A stretch of DNA of 64,000 nucleotides, from positions 62,001 through 126,000 of the forward strand of contig NZ_CANMDU010000008.1 of NCBI RefSeq assembly GCF_947496775.1, in the 5' to 3' direction. A program made the position numbers and the translations under genes. The notes under the pieces are model-generated. The model did no database searches. It saw only the letters and a program-made list of their open reading frames with translations, and had not been told where the DNA came from. This stretch comes from an uncultured Maribacter sp. GTDB lineage: Bacteria; Bacteroidota; Bacteroidia; Flavobacteriales; Flavobacteriaceae. Position 1 is the first letter of the stretch, and each line of letters begins with the position of its first letter. Below, in pieces: positions 26,324-33,890 of the stretch.

Positions 26324-26806
26324 TTATTGAATTTTTTTATACTTATCAGGAACCGGAAATTCTGGTGTAACTCCGTGCCAAAACATGTTGACAATCCACC
26401 ATCTGTCTTGGTAGTAGGCCAATTGGATACTTTTTACATCTTGCTTGTAAGGCTTATTGTTCGCCATATCTTCCTTACTATGGAAAGCTTCGCAATGACT
26501 AAATGCATGACCAATATTTGCATAAGATTCTACCACCCTACCTATTTCTCTTTCGTAAAAAGCTGTTTCTCGAGTATTGTCAAACCAATACCCAATACGC
26601 TCAACGTAATCATTTGGGTGTATCCATTGAAGTCTAAAGTTGCGATTTATATCCTTCTCGTAGCCAATTTTGTAGGCTTGAGGATGAAATAAAAACTTAA
26701 AGAAATCCCAGTCTCTTTTTTCACCAGGTTCACCTCCTAAGCAAGCATAAAATGCTGTTATTAAATCGTCTATGGTTTGCACACTTTTCAAATATTCTTC
26801 TTTCAT
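26324..26806 (-). CDS. NTF2/SnoaL-like small protein
   Basis: A 160-residue soluble protein with the outline of an NTF2-like cone: an N-terminal helix (SVQTIDDLITAFYACL), a curved middle with ERIGYWFDNTRETAFYERE, and strands SIQLAYYQDRWWIVNMFWHG at the end. Members are small enzymes or binding proteins with diverse roles. It lies upstream of the phosphoglycosyl transferase on the same strand but 194 bases away. No link to polysaccharide synthesis can be shown. Function unknown. Confidence 0.72.
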   Translation of the reverse strand: MKEEYLKSVQTIDDLITAFYACLGGEPGEKRDWDFFKFLFHPQAYKIGYEKDINRNFRLQWIHPNDYVERIGYWFDNTRETAFYEREIGRVVESYANIGHAFSHCEAFHSKEDMANNKPYKQDVKSIQLAYYQDRWWIVNMFWHGVTPEFPVPDKYKKIQ

Positions 26807-26878
26807 TTAAGTCTTAATTTCGGTTATTGTTTTATTTAAATTAATCAAATACGCCAACTCATATGAATTGGAATAGCT

Positions 26879-26979
26879 AAAAGGGAATAAAGTTAGGGTT
26901 ATTATTTTAAAAACTCTTATTTCGCAAGTTCATATTCGACAAATAACCCCTTTATCTGGTGCGCGACAAATTCCCTTTT
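26879..26979. repeat. Nested inverted repeats (101 bases)
   Basis: Outer arms AAAAGGGAAT (26879-26888) and ATTCCCTTTT (26970-26979) pair perfectly. Inner arms GGGTTATT (26896-26903) and AATAACCC (26942-26949) also pair perfectly. The whole would fold as one long interrupted stem. It may be a structured RNA, a mobile-element end or a terminator-like fold. Confidence 0.55.
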
Positions 26980-27221
26980 TCATATACAAAATTAATAGAT
27001 TTTCAAAGAGGAACCAGAAGGTTCTCACAAAACTGTTCCTTATCATTGAGTCTTGGTTTTCGCATTTTAAATAGAAAACTTAATTTTTCATCTAGAATAT
27101 GCAAAACCTTCATTGTTTTTTAGTAATTTGATTCCTAAACGCACATGTAAATTGAAGTTAAAATATTTCAATTTACTGATTTTAAACAAATTACACGCAA
27201 CCTCTAAAAGCACTACGGATT

Positions 27222-27245
27222 AAACAAATATTTGTTTTACTTTTG
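27222..27245 (+). promoter_or_regulatory. Palindromic operator candidate joined to a -7 promoter box
   Basis: A perfect 16-base palindrome AAACAAATATTTGTTT (27222-27237) directly abuts TACTTTTG (27238-27245), a match to TAnnTTTG. A protein bound to the palindrome would cover the promoter of the epimerase gene 54 bases downstream. Confidence 0.45.
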
Positions 27246-27299
27246 CTATTATTAATATTTAACTCACCTCAGGGAATAGGTGCTAATTGTTAAAAACAA

Positions 27300-28142
27300 A
27301 TGAGAATACTTATTACTGGAGGAAATTCTAGCGTTTCAAGGTATGTAAAGCCATTGCTTTCTAAAGATTACGAAATAATTACAATTGGTCGTAGAGACTG
27401 TGATATTAATTTAGACCCAAATAGACCTTTAGCTGATCAGCTACCTAACCATGTAGACATTGTAATTCATACAGCTGCTGCATTTGGCGGTAAGACAGAA
27501 GAGGAGATATATGAAACTGAAAAATTTAATGTATTGAATACAATGAACTTGTGTTTTCAGTTGAAAAAAATGAATGTAAAACACTTTATTCACATTTCGA
27601 GTATATTTATTCATTTGCAAGAACTATCACCAAACTACGGTATATACTCTATTTCTAAAAGACATTCGGAAGAAATTGTAAAATTTTGTTTGAAAAGGGA
27701 CGAAATTCCATACACCATTTTAAGGCCTTCTCAGTTATATGGTAATGACCCTTCTTTCATAAATCATCATCCATTTCTTTATCAAATGATAGAAATGGCA
27801 TCTAAAGGTCAGAAAATTTCTTTATATGGAAAGCATGGTGCAAGTGCAAGCTATCTTCATATTAAGGATTTTGTAGAAGTGCTTTACAGGGTAGTCAAAA
27901 ATGGTGTACTAGGAGAATACGATTGTACCACAATAACTCCAAATACTTATTTGGAGATTGCTCATATCGTCTTTGAATTAACGAATAATAATGTTGCCAT
28001 TGAACTTATAAAAAACAAAGAAGCCATAGGAAATGTATTTACATACGATGAGACCATTTATAAAAAGGTTAACTATTATCCCAAAGTGTCGATAAAAGGT
28101 GGTTTATCTGAAATAATAAATGCTACAGGAGTCAGATATTAG
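27300..28142 (+). CDS. NAD-dependent epimerase/dehydratase-like SDR
   Basis: A 280-residue extended SDR. Y116-x3-K120 and the Ser-rich HISS strand (about 98-101) give a plausible catalytic site, and LRPSQLYGND is the usual sugar-side loop. The N-terminal loop is TGGNSSVSRY, which lacks the third glycine of the canonical GxxGxxG, so cofactor binding could be altered. It is a single-gene unit between two gaps. It probably reduces or epimerises a nucleotide sugar of the polysaccharide; the substrate is unknown. Confidence 0.82.
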   Translation: MRILITGGNSSVSRYVKPLLSKDYEIITIGRRDCDINLDPNRPLADQLPNHVDIVIHTAAAFGGKTEEEIYETEKFNVLNTMNLCFQLKKMNVKHFIHISSIFIHLQELSPNYGIYSISKRHSEEIVKFCLKRDEIPYTILRPSQLYGNDPSFINHHPFLYQMIEMASKGQKISLYGKHGASASYLHIKDFVEVLYRVVKNGVLGEYDCTTITPNTYLEIAHIVFELTNNNVAIELIKNKEAIGNVFTYDETIYKKVNYYPKVSIKGGLSEIINATGVRY

Positions 28143-28237
28143 AAGTCAATAAATTGTTCATCATTGAAAAACCAACTACATAAGTGTTGGTAATGTTATA
28201 ATTACCTATGTCTATATATAATCATAGGTAGGTATAA

Positions 28238-28410
28238 AAAGGTGACTATCATTTTTTTAGAGTTCTAAAAAGATTGATTCGTGATTTGCTTGAATCCGAT
28301 ATCCGTTCCTTTTACCAATGGAAGGGGTATGATGTTGAGGAATTAAACGTTCAGGAATACCATGTGCACTTGATTATTTCGATATCTCCAAAGGTTAACC
28401 AAATGGAATT
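28238..28410 (+). pseudogene. Fragment of a second IS200/IS605-like tnpA
   Basis: The plus strand reads DYHFFRVLKRLIRDLLES, then SFYQWKGYDVEELNVQEYHV and HLIISISPKV. The order is that of the N-terminal half of an IS200/IS605 TnpA (RFRVL, helix RDLIRE, then the HUH motif HVH followed by LLVSIPPK). Here the HVH is retained, but the tail of the protein is missing. It differs in wording from the relic at 16.6 kb, so a second element type is likely. Confidence 0.55.
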
Positions 28411-28882
28411 CCTCCTTATTTGGTTCAGCAGGATTTACTTGAATTTCACCATTAGCAACTAAATATGATAGGAGTATTGCTCTAATTGTATTGCGATACA
28501 ACTTATAGAAAGTGGATATTACCATTCCCAAATCGTCCAAAAGAGAACATATTATTCAATGCTAGCATGTTTGATTTTAAACTATCCAAAGCAGATATAG
28601 GCCTTTTCGACAACATGAACCGCAACCATCGTTTTGGATCAGACCCGAACAACCTTGAATGGTCTTTTATTCTGTAAGAAAAATTTTGAATTCCACCAGC
28701 TTCTTGGTAGAAAACACAGTGTACCTGTCCAAATTTTAACTCGTAGAAGGGTGCCCGCAGGTTTTGAATATAATGGAATTCCTCGATTCTTTTGAAAAAC
28801 TAACTTTGGGATTTATCATCTCTTGAAAATTCAATATCCAAATTTCTCCCTCTTGTTCTTACAGCTATTTTCAAAAGTTTTG

Positions 28883-28916
28883 AATTTAGAAAGACAATAT
28901 TATGTCTTTCTAAATT
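28883..28916. terminator. Strong perfect hairpin
   Basis: AATTTAGAAAGACA (28883-28896) and TGTCTTTCTAAATT (28903-28916) form a perfect 14-base stem with the 6-base loop ATATTA. A TT tail follows on the plus strand. It may be a bidirectional terminator of a lost gene or the end of a mobile element. Confidence 0.55.
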
Positions 28917-29127
28917 TTCAAATTGGAATATGTTGTAAAACTATAATTCGTCAATTACCCATTCATTAATTTCAGACAAATTTCAAAAATTGGGGGAATG
29001 ATTAAATAGTTGTGTTATAACCTATGAATTGGCTTATTCATCGTCTAAATTGGCAACGACCAAATTATTTGTTTTTATTTGTTATCAATAAACAACGTGA
29101 TAATTTATCATTAAACCCTTTACTGTC

Positions 29128-29775
29128 ATGACCAACAATTTATACTCTGCTTACTTCAAACGGGCTTTTGACCTTACTGCCTCTGTTCTTGGTTTTTTAG
29201 TATTGTCTCCAATATTCATCCTCTTGATGATAATTCTCTTGATTGACTATAAGGGCTCTCCTTTTTTTTTACAAGAGCGTCCAGGCAAGGGGGAGAAAAT
29301 TTTTAAGATTATAAAATTTAAGACGATGAATAACAAAAAGGATGCAAGTGGCAATTTGCTATCCAATAGAATTCGCACAACAAAGCTGGGCAAGTATATT
29401 CGACGCTATTCTCTGGATGAAATTCCGCAATTACTTAATGTCATTAAAGGGGACATGAGCTTAATAGGCCCAAGGCCTCTTGTTGTAATCTACCTCCCAT
29501 ATTACAATGACAAGGAACGTAAAAGACACTCTGTGAGACCAGGTATAACAGGGCTTGCACAAGTAAAGGGTCGTAACAATCTAGTATGGGAAGACCGCTT
29601 TGACTTTGATGTCCATTATGTAGAAAACCTGGGTTTTTCGTTAGATATAAAAATACTGTACTGGACCTTACTGAAAATATTGTCAAAATCTGATGTTGCG
29701 ATTGACCAAGATGAATTTCTAGACTGGTTCAATATTTACAGAAAAAAACAATTGGAAGCTGACAAAGTATCTTAA
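29128..29775 (+). CDS. Second small phosphoglycosyl transferase (initiating sugar transferase)
   Basis: A 215-residue PglC-type phosphoglycosyl transferase. An N-terminal hydrophobic helix (about 14-40) precedes QERPGK, FKTMNN, the D97-E98 catalytic pair in SLDEIPQL and IKGDMSLIGPRPL. The PGITGLAQVKGRN segment is also conserved. It has the same role as the enzyme at 25.5 kb but is clearly diverged from it (roughly half the positions alike by eye), so a different sugar or a different polymer is likely. It stands alone on the plus strand. Confidence 0.92.
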   Translation: MTNNLYSAYFKRAFDLTASVLGFLVLSPIFILLMIILLIDYKGSPFFLQERPGKGEKIFKIIKFKTMNNKKDASGNLLSNRIRTTKLGKYIRRYSLDEIPQLLNVIKGDMSLIGPRPLVVIYLPYYNDKERKRHSVRPGITGLAQVKGRNNLVWEDRFDFDVHYVENLGFSLDIKILYWTLLKILSKSDVAIDQDEFLDWFNIYRKKQLEADKVS

Positions 29776-30558
29776 AAATCCAAAAATGCACCGCAAATAT
29801 TCCCAAATTTAATTTAAAAAAAAGCTTAATGATTTCTTGTCTTTGAATTAGCTTTTACAATCTATTTGAATAACTCGCCATTCAAGGTGAAAATGGGCCA
29901 ATATTTGATCCTTAAAAATTTAAATCCATGAATGCCAATCTTGAAGCACTACTATTTTGTAGTTTTTACATACAAATTTCTGAGTTTAAAAAAACCACGA
30001 ACTCTTGTATATTCTCAGGAGATATATAGGCACCCAAGTTCAACGTAACTGAAGTTTTTTCTGAACCTCTTAATCGATTTCCGTTCATTTTTCGAATTTA
30101 TTACCCTTTAGCATTAACCATTTCCAAAATCAATGATTTTATGTTCTACATAATACCTAAACATTTTAACAAAAGCACTGTTACTGGTAACCTAAACATA
30201 GCTCAAAATAATAAAATTGATACCTTGAGAATATCTAAATATCTTAATTGTGCTTATATTTATAAACATTTTGGGGGCAGAATGACCAAACAAAAAACTT
30301 TAAAAACAGAGAGGATAAATTACCCCCAAAATATAACTTTTACGTTGATGAAAATACTAAAAAAAAGGTTTTATGACACCAAACCCAGTAGGATGGAAAA
30401 CCATGTGTTTAATTGATGATGGGGCAGAAAAGTTTTATTCCTAGTTCTTGATTTAAATGTAATCATAAACCAAATAATTTCACTATAACCTACAAAGAAA
30501 TAAATGTAATACAACACTATATTTTTATTTTAATCGTTTTACCAAAAAAACCTTATAA
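29776..30558. other. Gene-poor stretch before the FemAB-like genes
   Basis: 783 bases. Possible 91-residue plus-strand and 40-residue minus-strand readings have no recognisable motif, so I do not call them genes. A bulged hairpin near the left end is listed separately. Confidence 0.5.
29820..29856 (+). terminator. Candidate terminator after the second phosphoglycosyl transferase
   Basis: AAAAGCT(T)AAT and ATTAGCTTTT form a 10-base stem with one bulged T, 44 bases after the stop. The T tail is weak, so confidence is low. Confidence 0.35.
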
Positions 30559-31602
30559 TTGTTCATTAAAATTATTCAACATAAAGAAGAGTGGGATACG
30601 TTAGTAAGTTCATGTGAAAATTTCGATTTTTATCATACTTATGATTATCACAAATTATCCAAAAAAAGGGATGAAACACCCATGCTTTTTTCCTATACAG
30701 AGGAAGATAAAATAATATGCATTCCGCTACTTATACGTAAAATAGCAAAAACACCATATTTAGATGCTACATCCGTTTACGGATATCCTGGCCCTATATC
30801 ACGAAATATTAATGCTAATTTTGATAATTCCAATTTCAAAACAGCATTTAACAAAATACTTTCTGATAATAAAATAATAACAATTTTCTCAAGACTTAAC
30901 CCATATATTCCTTTTCAAGAAAATATTTTAGATACTATTGGAGGAGTAGATACGTCAGGTAAAATTGTGAATATTGATATTAAGCAGAATTTAGAATCTC
31001 AAAGAGCGGGATACAACAAAAGATATAAAACTTATATAAACAAATCATTAAGATTATGTTATGTAAAAAAAGCCGAAAGCAAAAGTGATATTTTAGAATT
31101 TATTGAAATTTATCACCAAAATATGAGAAGGGTCAATGCTAAGAATAGCTATTTTTTTACTGAGGACTATTTTTTTAATTTAGTAAATTCTAATTCATTT
31201 AAAACGGAGATTTTAATAGCTATATGTAATAACACCAATAAAATAATTGCTGGAGCAATGTTTATTAAACAAAAAGGCATCGTACAATATCATTTATCTG
31301 GCACAAAAACTGAATATTTACATTTCAACGCTATTAAATTACTCATAGACGAAATGAGAATCAAATCCACTAAAGAGGGGTATAAATACTTTAATCTTGG
31401 AGGAGGCCTAAACAATAAAGATGATTCGTTGCTACATTTTAAATCTGGTTTTTCAAAAAACTTCAGAAACTTTAAACTGTGGAAATACGTTATAAATCCT
31501 GAAATATATAAAGAATTGATATTGCAAAAAGAAACAAAATCATGTAGAACTAATTACATGGAGTGCACACATTATTTCCCTTGTTATAGGTGCGACTTAT
31601 AA
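30559..31602 (+). CDS. FemAB/GNAT-like acyltransferase
   Basis: A 347-residue protein with the double-GNAT outline of FemA/FemB/FemX proteins: DFYHTYDYH near residue 22, a middle KRYKTYINKSLR basic stretch, and the C-terminal domain with IIAGAMFIKQ, VQYHLSGT and the YKYFNLGGG turn ahead of LLHFKSGFSK. Such enzymes transfer an amino acid or acyl group to an amine or hydroxyl on a sugar or peptidoglycan precursor. Start is TTG at 30559; no ATG lies close by. It overlaps the next gene's extended reading slightly, so the three acyltransferase-like genes are one unit. Confidence 0.84.
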   Translation: MFIKIIQHKEEWDTLVSSCENFDFYHTYDYHKLSKKRDETPMLFSYTEEDKIICIPLLIRKIAKTPYLDATSVYGYPGPISRNINANFDNSNFKTAFNKILSDNKIITIFSRLNPYIPFQENILDTIGGVDTSGKIVNIDIKQNLESQRAGYNKRYKTYINKSLRLCYVKKAESKSDILEFIEIYHQNMRRVNAKNSYFFTEDYFFNLVNSNSFKTEILIAICNNTNKIIAGAMFIKQKGIVQYHLSGTKTEYLHFNAIKLLIDEMRIKSTKEGYKYFNLGGGLNNKDDSLLHFKSGFSKNFRNFKLWKYVINPEIYKELILQKETKSCRTNYMECTHYFPCYRCDL

Positions 31603-31613
31603 AAAAAGAGAGA

Positions 31614-32870
31614 ATGACAAACAACCCTTTTTTGTCTGATATTTTTAAAAAGACTTGGCTCAATCATTTTAATAAAGAAAATAAAGAGTTTCACTTTTCT
31701 AATTTTAAAAAATTGCGCTTTGTAAAATTTAAGAACTTACCGTTATATATTAATGTTGGAAAAACGCACACTAAAGGAATTAGTTACGCTGTTGATACAT
31801 CGGACACTACTGAAATAGATGGAAAAGTATTTTTAATGTATGACATTCCTACTTTTTTTAATCTAAAGGAAATCTCTAAGAACAGATTAAAAACACATAA
31901 AATAAAGCAATACCCTGGTTTCCTAATAAATTTAGAACTTTTTCAGGATTTAAACGAATATATGGCAATTACTTTCAAAAAAAGTAGCCGATACAAATTA
32001 AAAAAATATGCAAAAAAACTAGAAACATGTTTTGATATAGACTATAAAATGTTTCGTGGTGAGATATCTAAAGAAGAATATGATTATATATTTAGCAGCT
32101 TCAATACATTACTAAAAAAAAGGTTTGACGCCAAAAAGATAACCAACAACAATTTAGAAAAAAAAGAATGGGGTTTCTATTACGAAGTGGCTTATCCTAT
32201 GATTCTAGAAAAAAAAGCAGGGCTCTTTGTAATTTATAATGAAAAACAACCCATTGGAGTAACTTTATGTTACTTCTCCGATGAGATTATTTTTGATGCC
32301 ATTACAGTTTTTGATATTGATTACTCCAAATTTCATTTAGGCTCAGTTACAATAATGAAGTTAATAGAATGGAGCATATCTCATAAATTTAAGATTTTCG
32401 ATTTCTCCAAAGGTTACTTTGACTATAAAAAGAGATGGGCTTCCAATAAATATGATTTTGAATATCACCTTTTATATGATTCTAAATCATATACCGCCAC
32501 GTTTATTGCTTTTATAATTAAAAACGTATTTGAGTTTAAACAATTTTTGAGAGATAAAAAGGTGAATGATACGCTGCATAAATTTTCTTATAAATTAAAA
32601 AATTACCACAAAACAAATAAGAAGAAGACGAAGAAGGGTTATAAGTCGATCTCTTTGTCTCAACCATATAAAGAAGAAAAATTAGAACTGATTCATTTAA
32701 ATGAAAAAGAAAATAATTTTTTAAAACCATTCTTACATGAGTTTCTTTATCTAAATACGGAATCAATTAATTCTACAAAAGTTTATTACCTTAAAGACAA
32801 ACGAAACACGTACATATTCGAAGGTCTCTGCAGAAGTGCCGAAATTGTAATAAACTTAGATTATCTTTAA
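31614..32870 (+). CDS. GNAT-fold acetyltransferase-like protein (BioF2/CelD-like), longer paralogue
   Basis: A 418-residue protein counted from the ATG at 31614; an ATG at 31590 lies inside the previous gene, and the later start aligns with its neighbour (NNPFLSDIFKKTWLNHF against RHPYSSQIFRTKWIKHF). A GNAT-like core is visible from about residue 190: LFVIYNEKQPIGVTL, then FHLGSVTIMKLIEWS and FDFSKGYFDYKKRW. A lysine-rich linker near 330-345 and a C-terminal extension of about 80 residues are absent from the paralogue. Likely an acyl transferase in polysaccharide or envelope modification; donor unknown. Confidence 0.78.
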   Translation: MTNNPFLSDIFKKTWLNHFNKENKEFHFSNFKKLRFVKFKNLPLYINVGKTHTKGISYAVDTSDTTEIDGKVFLMYDIPTFFNLKEISKNRLKTHKIKQYPGFLINLELFQDLNEYMAITFKKSSRYKLKKYAKKLETCFDIDYKMFRGEISKEEYDYIFSSFNTLLKKRFDAKKITNNNLEKKEWGFYYEVAYPMILEKKAGLFVIYNEKQPIGVTLCYFSDEIIFDAITVFDIDYSKFHLGSVTIMKLIEWSISHKFKIFDFSKGYFDYKKRWASNKYDFEYHLLYDSKSYTATFIAFIIKNVFEFKQFLRDKKVNDTLHKFSYKLKNYHKTNKKKTKKGYKSISLSQPYKEEKLELIHLNEKENNFLKPFLHEFLYLNTESINSTKVYYLKDKRNTYIFEGLCRSAEIVINLDYL

Positions 32871-32897
32871 AATACTTACACCTTGTTGATAATTACT

Positions 32898-33890
32898 ATG
32901 GATAGACACCCGTACTCTTCCCAAATTTTTAGAACTAAATGGATTAAACATTTTACATCACCTCCGAATGTGATTGATTTTGAATCTATTAGCGGCCAAA
33001 GCTTTCTAAAAACAAAACGGAGAAGCATATATTACAATACGGGTAGTAATTTTACTCTGCAACATTATTATTGCATAAATAACCCAGTACATTCTAAGGA
33101 ATTAAACAAAAAAACAATCATAATATATGATGTTCCAAACTATTTTGTAATAAATAATAGGTTTGAAAATCCTAAAATAAAAATAGTTAAAGTAAAAGAA
33201 TATATAGGATACCTTATAGATACTAACGGAGTAACCTCCCTAGAATCATATATCAAAAGTCGTTTTAGTTCTAAAAAAAGAACTCAAATAAAAGGGTATA
33301 TAAAAAAAATAGAAGCCACTTTTAATATTCAATATAAAATGTTTTTTGGAGAAATAACAAAAATTGAATACGACTCCATAATGAAATATTTTTATGATTT
33401 ATCAATTATTAGTTTTAATAAAAAGAAAATTAAAAATACAAAGCTTATTCCTAAAAATTTTGCTTTTACTAGGGAAGTTCTTTTTGATTTAATACAATTA
33501 CAACAAGCATCAATTTTCGTCATATATAACGACAAAATCCCTATTGGTATATCTTTAAATTACAATTCCGATACTATTCTTTTTGGTGACTCTACAGTAT
33601 ATGATTCTTCATATTCAAAATTTAATGTGGGCACTATCATGCTAATAAAACAATTAGAATGGTGTTTTTCTAAAGGAATCAAGAAATTTGATTTTTCTAA
33701 AGGGTATTTCCCTTATAAAAAAACCTGGTGTAATACGCCGTATCATTTCGAACATCATATTATTTTTGATTCAAGCTCATTTCTAACAAAAATAACTGCT
33801 TATAGACACATATACTACTTAAAATTAAAACAATTCCTTAGGGAACATCCTCTAAGGAATTATTTAAAAAGTTTAATTAAGAAAAATTAA
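32898..33890 (+). CDS. GNAT-fold acetyltransferase-like protein, shorter paralogue
   Basis: A 330-residue protein from the ATG at 32898 (a TTG at 32883 adds five residues). It is a tandem paralogue of the gene before it: both share YKMFxGEIxKxEYD, IFVIYNDKIPIGISL and the FDFSKGYFPYKKTW core. It lacks the C-terminal extension of the longer copy. The last 60 bases hold a terminator hairpin that serves the convergent ompA, and its stop overlaps the stop of ompA by 4 bases. Function as for the neighbour: probably acyl transfer, unproven. Confidence 0.78.
   Translation: MDRHPYSSQIFRTKWIKHFTSPPNVIDFESISGQSFLKTKRRSIYYNTGSNFTLQHYYCINNPVHSKELNKKTIIIYDVPNYFVINNRFENPKIKIVKVKEYIGYLIDTNGVTSLESYIKSRFSSKKRTQIKGYIKKIEATFNIQYKMFFGEITKIEYDSIMKYFYDLSIISFNKKKIKNTKLIPKNFAFTREVLFDLIQLQQASIFVIYNDKIPIGISLNYNSDTILFGDSTVYDSSYSKFNVGTIMLIKQLEWCFSKGIKKFDFSKGYFPYKKTWCNTPYHFEHHIIFDSSSFLTKITAYRHIYYLKLKQFLREHPLRNYLKSLIKKN
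33832..33861 (-). terminator. Terminator hairpin of ompA, inside the GNAT gene
   Basis: AATTCCTTAG and CTAAGGAATT form a perfect 10-base stem with a 10-base loop. On the minus strand it follows the OmpA stop by 25 bases and is trailed by GTTTTAATTTT, a good intrinsic terminator. On the plus strand it is coding sequence of the shorter GNAT gene. Confidence 0.65.

Larger units (their letters stand above)
26807..27299. other. Divergent intergenic region with nested inverted repeats
   Basis: 493 bases between the NTF2-like gene (minus) and an epimerase gene (plus). It contains a nested inverted-repeat structure and, near its right end, a palindrome joined to a -7 box, both listed separately. No gene is visible. 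Confidence 0.55.
28143..29127. other. Gene-poor stretch with mobile-element relic and hairpin
   Basis: About 985 bases. An IS200-like fragment lies near the left end and a perfect 14-base stem hairpin lies at 28883-28916. On the minus strand at 28500-28880 there are longish readings without recognisable motifs that may be gene debris. No intact gene. Confidence 0.5.

Noticed and set aside
28486-28880. Readings on both strands in the 28-29 kb gap that recall toxin-like (HigB/RelE) or other small proteins
   Set aside because: The minus-strand translation is interrupted by stops and the likeness is only to a few residues. It may be gene debris, but no family can be named.
30141-30416. 91-residue plus-strand reading frame before the FemAB-like genes
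   Set aside because: No family motifs and unusual composition. Not supported as a gene.
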